64,000 nt of DNA from Albirhodobacter sp048262715 (GTDB lineage: Bacteria; Pseudomonadota; Alphaproteobacteria; Rhodobacterales; Rhodobacteraceae), in the NCBI GenBank assembly GCA_048262715.1, contig JBLXEV010000004.1, positions 248,001 to 312,000 of the forward strand, written 5' to 3'. The notes beneath the pieces are model-generated. The model saw only the letters and a list, made by a program, of their open reading frames with translations, made no database searches and was not told the origin of the DNA. Below are positions 51,145-60,655 of the stretch, piece by piece. Position 1 is the stretch's first letter; each line of letters starts with the position of its first letter. The translations under genes and the position numbers were made by a program.

Positions 51145-52092
51145 CTAACGATCGCTGCGCGCGCGGATCTTGCGGGAGGGAACCCGCGCCTTGCCTTCAC
51201 GGTGGAACACATAGAGCCCCGATCCCAACACAATCAGAGTGCCGATGATCGTCAGCAGGTCCGGCATATCCCCAAAGACGAGATAGCCCAAAATCGTCGC
51301 GCCAAGGATCTCCAGATATTGGAACGGTGCCAAGAGGCTCGCCTGAGCGAGGGTGAAGGCCAAGGCGATCAACAAGAAGGTCACTGCCGACAATATGCCC
51401 GAGGCAATCACGGCGGCAATTGCCCAAGGCGGGATCTGCGTGGAGACCACGCTGACCCCGTCCCAGCCGAGCTGGAGCACCATCGCCGCAAGCAGTGCGA
51501 CCGCGCCGAAGATCGACGCGCCGAATTGGAAGGCAAGGCCAGAGGCTTCCCGCGTTGCGCGTTTGGTCACCAGCATATTGATCGCATAGGCGAAGGCCGC
51601 AGCGAGCGGATAGAGGACGACCATCCCGAATTCCGCGAAATTGGGCCGCAGGATCAGCAAGATCCCGACCATCCCGACCCCGACCGCCGCATAGCGTCGC
51701 GGCCCGGGTTTTTCCTTGAGGAACAGCCCCGCCAGCAGTGTCAGCACCAGCGGCTCGACAAAGAAGATCGCGATTGCGGTGGCAATCGGCATCGCCTGAA
51801 AAGCCGTGATCAGCGTGTAGGATACCACCGCCACCAGCAGGCCCGAGATCATTGACCAGATCGAGATCACCTTGCCCCAAGCCATGCTGCGCAGCGCCAG
51901 ATAGGCGACGGCGAGGGCGAGCGTTAGCACAGAGGCGCGCAGCGCTGCGACCTCGGCAGGGGCGATGATCGTGGTCAGGGATTTGGTCAGCGTGTCCCCC
52001 ACGGGCAGCAGCAACATTGCCAAACACATCGCGCTCATGCCCGTGGCTGGCGCAGAAATCTTGCGCAGCGGCGCGGAAAGGGATGCAAACAT
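51145..52092 (-). CDS. DMT superfamily (EamA) transporter
   Basis: A 315-residue, ten-helix EamA protein with two repeats. The first begins SAMCLAMLLLPVGDTLTKSLTTII and the second near residue 155 with YPLAAAFAYAINMLVTKRATRE. The end is basic (KARVPSRKIRARSDR). ATG 52092 follows AAGGAGCTCGAG, so the in-frame start at 52122 is rejected. It is a second DMT transporter in the window (the other at 20187) but not closely similar. Substrate unknown. Confidence 0.9.
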   Translation of the reverse strand: MFASLSAPLRKISAPATGMSAMCLAMLLLPVGDTLTKSLTTIIAPAEVAALRASVLTLALAVAYLALRSMAWGKVISIWSMISGLLVAVVSYTLITAFQAMPIATAIAIFFVEPLVLTLLAGLFLKEKPGPRRYAAVGVGMVGILLILRPNFAEFGMVVLYPLAAAFAYAINMLVTKRATREASGLAFQFGASIFGAVALLAAMVLQLGWDGVSVVSTQIPPWAIAAVIASGILSAVTFLLIALAFTLAQASLLAPFQYLEILGATILGYLVFGDMPDLLTIIGTLIVLGSGLYVFHREGKARVPSRKIRARSDR

Positions 52093-52284
52093 CTCGAGCT
52101 CCTTCGGGGCGGCGATAGCCACGACGTAAGATCCGGGCGTGCAGGATGGGGTGGAATGTTAACGGGCGCGACGCCATCGCGCTTGGCTCCCACTTAGGGG
52201 CGCGAATTGGCGCAAGTCAAGCCGAGGCTGAAGGGTATATGCGGGCCATGAATTCGCGCGATCAGCCCGCATGATCAGATTGCA

Positions 52285-52313
52285 AAAGCCCCCGCGCGCA
52301 GGGCAGGGGCTTT
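52285..52313 (-). terminator. Terminator of the hut operon
   Basis: AAAGCCCC and GGGGCTTT arms, 21 bp beyond the last hut-operon gene, with TTTT on the - strand side. Confidence 0.7.
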
Positions 52314-52333
52314 GGGTGCTGGCGTAGGGGGCT

Positions 52334-53746
52334 TTAGCTGAAGATCGCGCCGGGGTTCATGCGCCCGTCTGGATCCATCATCTTGCGGATCCGGCGCATC
52401 AGATCAAGCGAGACTGGATCGACCAACTCCTCGAACTCAGCCCGTTTGAGCCGCCCGATGCCATGTTCGGCGCTCAAAGTGCCGCCCAGTTTCATCGCCT
52501 CTTTCGCGAGGATCACGGTCAGCGCGTGCCAATGCGTGCGGAACACCTCCGGTTCCATATCCAGCGGGCGCAGCAGGTTGAAATGCACATTGCCATCGCC
52601 CAGATGCCCGAACGGAACGGGCCGCACACCGGGGAGGAACGCTTCCACCGCGCGGGCAGTGTTTTCCATATAGGTTGGCACTTGGCTGACAGGCACGGCA
52701 GTATCGCTCTTGAGGCAGCTTTTCTCCTCGATCAGCGCCCCCGCAATCCCCTCGCGCAGCTTCCAAAATGCCTCGCGCTGGGTGTCATTCTGGCTGATCA
52801 CGGCATCCTGCACCAGCTCTGCTTCGAACCCCTCCGCCAACCCTTCCTCAAGTGCTGCGCTCAGATCATGGCTCATCGCGGGGGTTTCGGCCTCGATCAA
52901 CAACGCCCAAGGCGCGCGGGCCTCCAGCGGATAGCGGTTGCCCTCGATGGAGAGTGCGGCCTCCAGCGCGCCATCCGACATCAGCTCGAACGCCGCAATG
53001 GTCTCGCCCAGATGCCGCGACAGGATCCGCAGCAGCTTGAGCGCCGCTGTCGGGCTTTCAATCGCGACAAAAGCAGTTGCGCGGTTGCGCGGGGCGGGGC
53101 GCAGTTTCAGCACCGCTCCGGTGATGATCCCCAATGTGCCCTCAGCCCCGATGAACATCTGCCGCAGATCATACCCTGCGGTGTTTTTGCGCAGTGCCCG
53201 CATCCCGTCCCACAAGGTGCCATCGGGCAGCACCACCTCGATGCCCAACACCTGATCGCGCGCCGTGCCATAGCGCAGCGCATTGTTGCCGCCCGAATTG
53301 GTCGAGAGATTGCCGCCGATCTGCGAGGAGCCGACCGCGCCGTGGAACAGCGGGAAATACATCTCCGCCGCATCTGCCGCTGCGCGAATATCGCCCAGAA
53401 CCGCCCCCGCATCGACGCTCAACGTCGCGCCTTCCACATCCAGCGCACGGATCTTCGACATCCGCGCGAGCGAGAGAATGGCAGTGTTTTCAAGATTATG
53501 CGGGGCGGCCGCCCCGGTTAGCCCCGTCAACCCGCCCTGCGGGATGACTTGCAGGCCTTCCGCGTGGCACCAACGCATCGCGGCTTGCACTTCTTCGGTG
53601 GTGGCGGGGCGCAGCACCACGCGCGGACGGGTGGTCGGCGCGCCCAGCGGATCGTCGAGATAGCGCGCCATCTCGGCGGGATCGGTGATCAGCCCCTTAT
53701 CGCCCAAAATCTCCTGAAGTGCCTGCATCGTCACTTGCATCGTCAT
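52334..53746 (-). CDS. FAD-linked oxidase (GlcD/D-lactate dehydrogenase-like)
   Basis: A 470-residue VAO-type flavoenzyme. The FAD-binding half (about 35-215) includes VIPQGGLTGLTGAAAPH and SSQIGGNLSTNSGGNNALRYG; the C-terminal FAD-oxidase half ends with SAEHGIGRLKRAEF and MDPDGRMNPGAIF, characteristic of GlcD/D-2-hydroxyacid dehydrogenases. It oxidises a 2-hydroxyacid to the 2-oxoacid. Its start overlaps the aminotransferase stop (ATGA), so they are coupled. An ATG at 53740 has better Shine-Dalgarno spacing. In this hut context imidazole-lactate is a plausible substrate, but this is inference. Confidence 0.88.
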   Translation of the reverse strand: MTMQVTMQALQEILGDKGLITDPAEMARYLDDPLGAPTTRPRVVLRPATTEEVQAAMRWCHAEGLQVIPQGGLTGLTGAAAPHNLENTAILSLARMSKIRALDVEGATLSVDAGAVLGDIRAAADAAEMYFPLFHGAVGSSQIGGNLSTNSGGNNALRYGTARDQVLGIEVVLPDGTLWDGMRALRKNTAGYDLRQMFIGAEGTLGIITGAVLKLRPAPRNRATAFVAIESPTAALKLLRILSRHLGETIAAFELMSDGALEAALSIEGNRYPLEARAPWALLIEAETPAMSHDLSAALEEGLAEGFEAELVQDAVISQNDTQREAFWKLREGIAGALIEEKSCLKSDTAVPVSQVPTYMENTARAVEAFLPGVRPVPFGHLGDGNVHFNLLRPLDMEPEVFRTHWHALTVILAKEAMKLGGTLSAEHGIGRLKRAEFEELVDPVSLDLMRRIRKMMDPDGRMNPGAIFS

Positions 53747-54879
53747 TCTCCCAATTCCCCGATCAGTGCGGCCAGCAGCCTGTCGCTCTCCGCTGCGGAT
53801 CCAATCGAGATCCGTATCGCGCCGTTTTTATCGGGCCAGCCCAGATATTGCACCTCGATTCCCTGCGCGTGCAGCGCGGCCACAATGGGCGCGGCGGGTT
53901 GGTGCAGGCGCACGGTCAGGAAATTGGCAAAGCTCGGCAGGATCTGTGCGGTATGGGGCAGGATGGCGGCGGCGAGGCGCTGGCGCTCGGCCACGGTTTT
54001 CGAAATCGCCCCTTCGACATAAGCGTCGTCTTTCAGGGCGGCGAGGGCGGCGGCGAGGGAGGGGCGGCTCACGTTGAAATTATGCCGCAGCCGGACGAAT
54101 CCCGTGGCCAGATCGGCGTCGCTGACCAGCGCATAGCCGATCCGCAGCCCCGCCAGACAATAGGCTTTCGAGAAGGTGCGGGTGATCACCCAAGGCCCTT
54201 TGCGCGCGCTCAAGAGCGGCAACACGCTGGCCCCGCCTTCTTGCGCGGCAAACTCGTGATAGGCCTCGTCGATCACCAGCAGGCAGGTCTCGGGCACCTG
54301 CGCAATCGCCAGCGCGAGGTCGTCCGCGCCCAGCAGCCCGCCCGTCGGGTTGTTGGGGGTGCAGAGGTAAAATAGCCGCGTGCGTGGCGTGATCGCGGCC
54401 AGCATTGCGGGCACGTCATTCGCGCCGTCCGCGCGCAAGGGAACGCTGACGATCTGCGCCCCCGCCATCTGCACGCCCTTGCCGCAGGTCGGGAAGGTCG
54501 GGCTGGGCATCACCGCCTCATCGCCCGCCTGAAGTGCCACCAGCGCGCATTGCACCAACAACTCGCCGCTGCCATTGCCCAGCACGATGAGCTCGCGCGC
54601 GATCCCAGTGCGGGCGGCGATTTCGGTGGTCAGAGCGATGCCGTGATGATCGGGGTAGCGATGCGCGAAGGCGAGCGCGTCCTGCGCCGCTTGCAGCGCC
54701 TTGGGCGAGGGCGCTGTAGCGGATTCGTTGAGGTTCAACCGCGTAATCGCCGCGACAGGTGCCCCGTTTTCTTCCGGCATCACAGGCAGGGCAGGAAAGG
54801 CGATGGCGGTGATATAGGGCACGGGGATCGGGTGCGAGGAGGGTTGATCGGCGATCGTGAGGGTTTGGGATAGGGTCAT
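53743..54879 (-). CDS. Class I/II aminotransferase, HisC-like
   Basis: A 378-residue fold-type I PLP aminotransferase close to histidinol-phosphate aminotransferase. The sequence shows NLNESATAPSPKALQAAQ near 49-66, GNGSGELL (101-108), TPNNPTG (174-180), DEAY (204-207) and PLP Lys238 in TRTFSKAYCLAGLRIGYA. As part of the hut operon it may transaminate histidine or imidazolepyruvate rather than histidinol phosphate. ATG 54879 is chosen; the open frame to 55104 is antisense noise. Located 132 bp after the ABC ATPase gene. Confidence 0.88.
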   Translation of the reverse strand: MTLSQTLTIADQPSSHPIPVPYITAIAFPALPVMPEENGAPVAAITRLNLNESATAPSPKALQAAQDALAFAHRYPDHHGIALTTEIAARTGIARELIVLGNGSGELLVQCALVALQAGDEAVMPSPTFPTCGKGVQMAGAQIVSVPLRADGANDVPAMLAAITPRTRLFYLCTPNNPTGGLLGADDLALAIAQVPETCLLVIDEAYHEFAAQEGGASVLPLLSARKGPWVITRTFSKAYCLAGLRIGYALVSDADLATGFVRLRHNFNVSRPSLAAALAALKDDAYVEGAISKTVAERQRLAAAILPHTAQILPSFANFLTVRLHQPAAPIVAALHAQGIEVQYLGWPDKNGAIRISIGSAAESDRLLAALIGELGE

Positions 54880-55010
54880 GGCATGTCTCGGTTTGGCGCA
54901 GACATTGGCAAGCCGGCCCATTGCACGGGGTGAGGTGCAAAGGTGGCGCTCTGGTCTGCGCAAATGTGGAGGATGCGCCGCCGGATATCTGCCCGTGCGG
55001 CGCTGGCGGT

Positions 55011-55847
55011 TTAGACGACGTTGCGTTCGCGGTAGGTTTGCAAGAAGCTGCGAATGCGCGGATCGGCGGGGGACTCGCAGAAGATCTCGGCAGGCGGCAG
55101 GCATTCCACCAGCCGGCCTTTCTCAAGGAAGGCGACACGGTCTGCGGCATGGGCGGCAAAGCCCATTTCATGGGTCACGACAACCATTGTCATCCCCTCG
55201 GCGGCAAGCTGTTTCATCACGTTGAGAACCTCGCCCACCAGTTCAGGATCGAGCGCGGAGGTCGGCTCGTCGAACAGCATCACATCGGGTTCCATTGCGA
55301 TAGCGCGCGCGATGGCGACGCGTTGCTGCTGCCCGCCCGAGAGGCCGGAGGGATAGTTGGCTGTCTTGTCGCCAAGGTTGACCTTCTCCAGCGCGGCGCG
55401 CGCACGGGCCTGCGCCTCAGCTTTGGGCAAGCCCCGCACGCGGATCAGCGCCTCTGCGACATTGTCGAGTGCCGACATATGCGGCCATAGGTTGAACTGC
55501 TGGAACACCATCCCGATATGGCGACGCTGTTCACGCAGGGCCGCGGCGGGCAGGGGCTTGCGCGGTGTGCTGGCATCGTCTTGCCAACCGATCAACTTGC
55601 CCTCCATGCGCACCTCGCCCTCGTCATATTGCTCGAGGAAGTTCAGGCAGCGCAGCAAGGTGCTTTTGCCCGAGCCTGAGGGCCCGATCAGGCAGAGCAC
55701 CTCGGAGCGATGCACATCCAGCGTGACATCGGTCAGCGCTTGGAAATTGCCGAAGATCTTCGACATATTGCGCACGGTGATGATCGGGTCATGTGCGGTC
55801 TGTGGGGCAGTGGGGCGGGTGGAAGCAGGGCTGGACATCGGCCTCAT
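55011..55847 (-). CDS. Polar amino acid ABC transporter ATP-binding protein
   Basis: A 278-residue ATPase of the HisP/GlnQ type. Walker A GPSGSGKST (about 54-62), Q-loop MVFQQFNLWPH, signature LSGGQQQR and Walker B VMLFDEPTSALDP are present, with the switch His in VTHEMGF. It energises the two permeases upstream in the operon. The start at 55847 has AAAGGATC upstream; MSSPAS at 55838 is an alternative. Position in the hut operon suggests histidine or a histidine-derived substrate. Confidence 0.94.
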   Translation of the reverse strand: MRPMSSPASTRPTAPQTAHDPIITVRNMSKIFGNFQALTDVTLDVHRSEVLCLIGPSGSGKSTLLRCLNFLEQYDEGEVRMEGKLIGWQDDASTPRKPLPAAALREQRRHIGMVFQQFNLWPHMSALDNVAEALIRVRGLPKAEAQARARAALEKVNLGDKTANYPSGLSGGQQQRVAIARAIAMEPDVMLFDEPTSALDPELVGEVLNVMKQLAAEGMTMVVVTHEMGFAAHAADRVAFLEKGRLVECLPPAEIFCESPADPRIRSFLQTYRERNVV

Positions 55848-55878
55848 GATCCTTTCAGGGGTGTTTTGGACGGCTGTT

Positions 55879-56538
55879 TCAAGCGCGTTTCAGGTGGCGC
55901 ATCGCATGGGCTTCGACTTTTTTGCCAAGTCCCGAGGTCAGGACGACAAGCAGCCAGTAGAACAATGAGAGCACAAGGAAGGGTTCGACATAGGTGAAGG
56001 TTTCCGCGGCCATCGTTTGGGTCTGATAGAGCAGCTCCGGCACCGTCACGACCGAGAGGATCGCGGTTTCCTTGGTCAGGATGATAACAAAATTGGTCAA
56101 GGGCGCGGTGATCAGCACCAAGGTTTGCGGCAGAATGATCCGGCGCATGATTGTGGCCTCAGAGAAGCCCACGCAGCGCGCCGCCTCGATCTGGCCCTTG
56201 GGGATCGAATTGAAGCCGGAGCGGAAGATCTCCGCGAAATAGGGGCTGCCGTAGATGACGAAGCTGGCGATCCCCGCTTGGATCGGCGAAAGGACCAAGC
56301 CGACATTCGGGCCGCCGTAATAAAGGATGAACAGCTGGATCATGAACGGCGTGCCGCGGATCACCTCGATATAGGCCTGCAAAATCCAGCGCAGCGGGCC
56401 ACCTGCCCAGCGATAGAGACACGCAATCACGAAGCCCAGAACCGCACCGCCGAACGAGCCGACGATCCAGCACAGGATGGTCACGCCAAACCCGTGCAAA
56501 AGGGCGGGGCCGTAGCGCAGGAAAAGATCGAATTCCAT
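55879..56538 (-). CDS. Polar amino acid ABC transporter permease
   Basis: A 219-residue membrane protein of the HisM/GlnP family with about five helices. The family EAA loop is EAARCVGFSEATIMRRIILPQT (about 132-153), and AYIEVIRGTPFMIQLFILYYGGP lies near 54-76. It pairs with the permease at 56549 and the ATPase at 55011. ATG 56538 starts 11 bp after the preceding permease gene. Confidence 0.93.
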   Translation of the reverse strand: MEFDLFLRYGPALLHGFGVTILCWIVGSFGGAVLGFVIACLYRWAGGPLRWILQAYIEVIRGTPFMIQLFILYYGGPNVGLVLSPIQAGIASFVIYGSPYFAEIFRSGFNSIPKGQIEAARCVGFSEATIMRRIILPQTLVLITAPLTNFVIILTKETAILSVVTVPELLYQTQTMAAETFTYVEPFLVLSLFYWLLVVLTSGLGKKVEAHAMRHLKRA

Positions 56539-56548
56539 AGCTCTCTCC

Positions 56549-57202
56549 TTAACGCAGTTGCAGGCGGCGCTCGGCCATCCGGCCCAGCTGCGCGATCCCG
56601 AAGTTGATCACGAAATAGATCGCAGCGGCGGCGAGGTAGATCTCCAGCGGGCGATAGGTCTGGCCGGTGATATTCTGCGCCACGCGAGTCAATTCGCCGA
56701 TGCCGACAACAGAGGCCAGCGACGAGACTTTCACCAGCAAGATCAACTCGTTGATCAGCGAGGGCATCCCAAGGCGCAAAGCTTGCGGCACCAGAATCCG
56801 CCGCCAGAGCGAGAGCGGCGGCATCCCGAGCGCATGGGCAGCCTCAGATTGGCCTGCGGGGATGGTTTGCAGCGCGCCGCGCAGGATTTCCGCCGTATAG
56901 GCCGCCGAGCAGAGGCCCACTGAAAGGATCGCGGCCAGAATGGCAGGCAGATCCAGCCCGATATGGGGCAGCATGTAGAAGAACATCAAAAGCTGCACGA
57001 GGAGTGGAACGCCGCGGAAGAAGCTGATGTAGAAGGTGGCCGCATTGCGCAAAATCGGGTTTTTGGAGATCCGCGCCGCGCAAACAAAGACGCCCAGCAC
57101 GATGCTGATCGCCATCGCGGCGAGCGAGATCAGCACCGTCCATTTAGCCGCCCCGATCAGGAAGGGCATATTGTGTAGAATAACATCGAAGGAGAAGTTC
57201 AC
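56549..57202 (-). CDS. Polar amino acid ABC transporter permease
   Basis: A 217-residue second permease of the same family. It has FYISFFRGVPLLVQLLMFFYMLPHIGLDLP (about 57-86) and the EAA loop SEAAHALGMPPLSLWRRILVPQALR (about 122-146). The GTG start at 57202 lies 99 bp downstream of the solute-binding protein gene. Together with the other permease it forms the membrane channel. Confidence 0.92.
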   Translation of the reverse strand: MNFSFDVILHNMPFLIGAAKWTVLISLAAMAISIVLGVFVCAARISKNPILRNAATFYISFFRGVPLLVQLLMFFYMLPHIGLDLPAILAAILSVGLCSAAYTAEILRGALQTIPAGQSEAAHALGMPPLSLWRRILVPQALRLGMPSLINELILLVKVSSLASVVGIGELTRVAQNITGQTYRPLEIYLAAAAIYFVINFGIAQLGRMAERRLQLR

Positions 57203-57300
57203 GGCGCAGGCCCCCGGTTTAGGTCGAACAGTTCAGATCGAACGGTTCCTATCGAAAGGGCTGGCCCAGCACCCTGCCGGACCAGCGTAAGGCGTGAGCC

Positions 57301-58122
57301 TTATTTCACTTCCGGCATCGTAGTCGGCAGCTCGGGTGCGGCGCCCAACCATTTTTCGTTGATCGCGTCGAGGCGGCCATCTTCGTGCATTTTCAACAGC
57401 GCTTCGTTGATCGCCGCGATCAGGCTCGCGCTGTCGTCACCGGGCTGTGCCACCCAGCCGAAATATTTCGGATCGCCGAACGGCGGCATGACCAGCTCGA
57501 ACAGCTCGGGGCGCTCGACGGCGGCATAGCCCATCAGCGGCATCGAGTTTACAACGCCCTTGATCCGGCCTGCTGCGAGATCGGCCAGCGCCTCGTCGAT
57601 ATTGACGTATTCGCGGATATCGGCGGGTTCCGACAATGATGCGGAGAGCGCCTTGAGCTGCTCAAGCTGGGCCGAGCCTTTTTGCGAGCCGACCGGTTTG
57701 CCCGCGATATCTTCCGGCTTGGAGATCGTATCGTCGCCCGCTTTTTTCGCCAGCGCCACAGTGGCGTTGCCGATCGGCAGGGTGAAGCTGTAGCGCGCAA
57801 CGCGCTCTGCGGTGATCGTCACAGGGGCGTTGACGATATCGAACTTGCCAGCCTCAAGCCCCGGAAGGATCGATGCCCACGGCAGGTCGATATACTCGGC
57901 CTTGACGCCAAGCTCTTTGGCAACCTCGTCGAAGAGATCACGGCCAATGCCTTGATATTCGCCATCCTTGAGCATGTCGAAGGGGGCGTAGTGCATCTCG
58001 GTTGCGGCCGTGATCGTGCCTTTGGCTTTGATATCTGCGAGCTGGTCTGCCTGTGCTTGAGCGGTCAGCCCAAGCCCAAGCAAGACAGCCATTGCAGTGC
58101 TTTTTACGAAGCGGTTCTTCAT
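57301..58122 (-). CDS. Amino acid ABC transporter periplasmic binding protein
   Basis: A 273-residue solute-binding protein of family 3 (SBP_bac_3) with a Sec signal peptide (about 1-24, ending AQAQA). The core shows TEMHYAPFDMLKDGEYQGIGRDLFDEVAKELG and VNAPVTITAERVARYSFTLPI. It lies 29 bp after hutU, followed by two permeases and an ATPase, so it is most likely the histidine or urocanate receptor. ATG 58122 starts the signal peptide; the frame opens at 58257. Confidence 0.92.
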   Translation of the reverse strand: MKNRFVKSTAMAVLLGLGLTAQAQADQLADIKAKGTITAATEMHYAPFDMLKDGEYQGIGRDLFDEVAKELGVKAEYIDLPWASILPGLEAGKFDIVNAPVTITAERVARYSFTLPIGNATVALAKKAGDDTISKPEDIAGKPVGSQKGSAQLEQLKALSASLSEPADIREYVNIDEALADLAAGRIKGVVNSMPLMGYAAVERPELFELVMPPFGDPKYFGWVAQPGDDSASLIAAINEALLKMHEDGRLDAINEKWLGAAPELPTTMPEVK

Positions 58123-58151
58123 GGTAGTCTCCCGTGTTGGTTCTTTTTTGG

Positions 58152-59843
58152 TTACAGAATTGCGGGCAGTTTGAGCCCATGTTCGCGCGCGCAATCGAGC
58201 GCGATATCGTAGCCGGCATCCGCATGGCGCCAGACGCCGGAGGCCGGATCGTTCCACAGCACCCGCTCAAGGCGTTTTGCGGCCTCGGGCGTGCCATCGG
58301 CGCAGATCACCACGCCGGAGTGCTGGCTAAAGCCCATGCCGACGCCGCCGCCATGATGCAAGCTCACCCATGTCGCCCCCGAAGCGGTGTTCACGAGCGC
58401 ATTCAGAAGCGGCCAATCCGAGACCGCATCCGATCCATCCTTCATCGCTTCGGTCTCGCGGTTGGGCGAGGCGACCGAGCCGGAATCGAGGTGATCGCGG
58501 CCAATCACGATCGGCGCTTTCAACTCGCCATTGGCGACCATCTCGTTGAACGCGAGGCCCGCCCGGTGGCGATCCCCAAGCCCGATCCAGCAGATCCGAG
58601 CGGGCAGACCTTGGAACGCGATCCGGTCGCGCGCCATATCCAGCCAATTGTGCAGATCCTTGTTCTCGGGGAAGAGTTCTTTCATCTTCTGGTCGGTTTT
58701 ATAAATATCTTCCGGGTCGCCGGAAAGGGCAACCCAGCGGAATGGGCCGACGCCGCGGCAGAACAGCGGACGGATATAGGCCGGAACGAAACCGGGGAAG
58801 GCGAACGCGTCTTCTAAGCCTTCTTCCAAAGCCATCTGCCTGATGTTGTTTCCATAATCGAGGGTCGGAACCCCTGCATTCCAGAAATCAACCATGGCGG
58901 CAACATGGATTTTCATGCTGGCGCGTGCGGCTTTTTCGACCGCTTTGGGGTCGGATTCGCGTTTTGCCTTCCATTCGCCCATGGTCCAGCCCTGCGGCAG
59001 GTAGCCATTGATCGGGTCATGCGCCGAGGTTTGGTCGGTCACGATATCGGGGCGAATGCCACGGCGATAGAGTTCGGGGAAAATATCAGCAGCATTGCCC
59101 AAAAGTGCGACAGATTTTGCCTCGCCCGCCGCTGTCCAGCGTTCGATCATCGCGAGCGCCTCGTCGAGTGAGTCGGTTTTTTCATCGACGTAGCGGGTGC
59201 GCAGGCGGAAATCGATACTGTCGGGATTGCATTCGACCGCGAGGCAGCACGCCCCCGCCATCACAGCGGCCAGCGGCTGTGCGCCGCCCATCCCGCCGAG
59301 GCCGCCCGTCAGGATCCATTTGCCCTTCAGGCTGCCGTCGTAATGCTGGCGGCCTGCCTCGACGAAGGTCTCGTAGGTGCCCTGAACGATGCCCTGCGAG
59401 CCGATATAGATCCACGAGCCCGCCGTCATCTGGCCGTACATCGCGAGACCCTTTTTATCGAGCTCGTTAAAGTGATCCCAATTCGCCCAATGCGGCACGA
59501 GGTTGGAGTTTGCGATCAGCACGCGCGGCGCATCCGCATGGGTTTTCACGACGGCAATCGGCTTGCCAGACTGCACGACAAGTGTCTCGTCCGCTTCGAG
59601 ATTGGTCAGGCTTTCGACGATCAGATCGAAATCCCGCCACGTGCGGGCGGCGCGGCCAATGCCGCCGTAAACCACCAACTCATGCGGGTTTTCCGCCACA
59701 TCGGGATGCAGGTTGTTCATCAGCATCCGCAGCGGTGCCTCGGTGAGCCAGCTTTTCGCGGTCAGCTTGGTGCCGGTGGGCGGGTAGATGTCGCGGGCGT
59801 TTTTGCGCGGATCGGTTTGGCCAGTTTGGGTTTGTTCGGTCAT
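58152..59843 (-). CDS. hutU: Urocanate hydratase
   Basis: A 563-residue urocanase, which hydrates urocanate to imidazolonepropionate using tightly bound NAD+. The length is normal, the NAD region GLGGMGGAQPLA lies at about 175-186, and the catalytic cysteine is in PLFCRGVGPFRWVALSGDPEDI (about 408-429). ATG 59843 shares bases with the hutG stop (TGATG), so the genes are coupled. An in-frame GTG three bases upstream is less likely. Confidence 0.97.
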   Translation of the reverse strand: MTEQTQTGQTDPRKNARDIYPPTGTKLTAKSWLTEAPLRMLMNNLHPDVAENPHELVVYGGIGRAARTWRDFDLIVESLTNLEADETLVVQSGKPIAVVKTHADAPRVLIANSNLVPHWANWDHFNELDKKGLAMYGQMTAGSWIYIGSQGIVQGTYETFVEAGRQHYDGSLKGKWILTGGLGGMGGAQPLAAVMAGACCLAVECNPDSIDFRLRTRYVDEKTDSLDEALAMIERWTAAGEAKSVALLGNAADIFPELYRRGIRPDIVTDQTSAHDPINGYLPQGWTMGEWKAKRESDPKAVEKAARASMKIHVAAMVDFWNAGVPTLDYGNNIRQMALEEGLEDAFAFPGFVPAYIRPLFCRGVGPFRWVALSGDPEDIYKTDQKMKELFPENKDLHNWLDMARDRIAFQGLPARICWIGLGDRHRAGLAFNEMVANGELKAPIVIGRDHLDSGSVASPNRETEAMKDGSDAVSDWPLLNALVNTASGATWVSLHHGGGVGMGFSQHSGVVICADGTPEAAKRLERVLWNDPASGVWRHADAGYDIALDCAREHGLKLPAIL

Positions 59844-60655
59844 CACATGCCTCGAAGTGTTGGGGCCAGCTCGGCCAGTTTGGTCAGAACGCGCGCGAGG
59901 ATCGGGCGAAGCGTCTCGGCGCGCGCGGTGTCATAGGCAAACGGTGGGGATTGCGTCTGCAGATGGGTGGATTGGGCCAGTTCCATTTGGATCGCATGGA
60001 ACCCCTCATCGGGGCGGCCGTAATGGCGTGTCGTCCAGCCGCCTTTGAAGCGCCCGTTGAGCACCGAGCGGAAGCCCGCCGCCTGTTCGCAGATCTCAAA
60101 AGTGGCTTGCTCGATCTCGGGCGCGCAGGTGGTGCCCAGATTGGTGCCGATGTTGAAATCAGGCAGGGTGCCCTCGAACAGGAACGGGATTTCCGAGCGG
60201 ATCGAATGGCAATCGTAGAGGATCGCGATGCCGTGGCGCGCGCGGACCCGCTCCATCTGCGCGGCCAGCGCCGCGTGATAGGGCGCGTGGAAGGCGGCGC
60301 AGCGGGCGGCGATCTCGGCCGCATCCGGCTCGCGCGTCCAGATCCCTTCGCCGTCGAAATTGGTCAGCGGCACGAGGCCCGTGGTGTTCTGCCCCGGATA
60401 GAGGCTCGTGCCCTCGGGATCGCGGTTCGCGTCGATCACATAGCGGTGGAAGGTGGCGCGCACGGTTGTCGCCCCTTTCAGGAGCCCGTCATAGAGCTGA
60501 TGGATATGCCAATCGGTATCCTCCAGCATCTGCCCGCGCGCATTGAGATCGGCCATGATCTCGGGCGGCAGATAGGTGCCGGTATGGGGCAGGCCGAGGA
60601 CAATCGGGCTGTCGCCCTCATGCACCTCGACGGGGGTGATATTGGCCGTGGTCAT
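59843..60655 (-). CDS. hutG: N-formylglutamate deformylase
   Basis: A 270-residue HutG that hydrolyses N-formylglutamate to glutamate and formate, the last step of the five-step histidine pathway. It has LGLPHTGTYLPPEI (about 19-32), TDWHIHQLYD, FHRYVIDANRDPEG and LYDCHSIRSEIP (about 146-157). The ATG overlaps the hutH stop (ATGA), and its stop overlaps hutU. The long in-frame extension to 60856 is out-of-frame hutH. A paralogue lies at 1157-1906. Confidence 0.95.
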   Translation of the reverse strand: MTTANITPVEVHEGDSPIVLGLPHTGTYLPPEIMADLNARGQMLEDTDWHIHQLYDGLLKGATTVRATFHRYVIDANRDPEGTSLYPGQNTTGLVPLTNFDGEGIWTREPDAAEIAARCAAFHAPYHAALAAQMERVRARHGIAILYDCHSIRSEIPFLFEGTLPDFNIGTNLGTTCAPEIEQATFEICEQAAGFRSVLNGRFKGGWTTRHYGRPDEGFHAIQMELAQSTHLQTQSPPFAYDTARAETLRPILARVLTKLAELAPTLRGM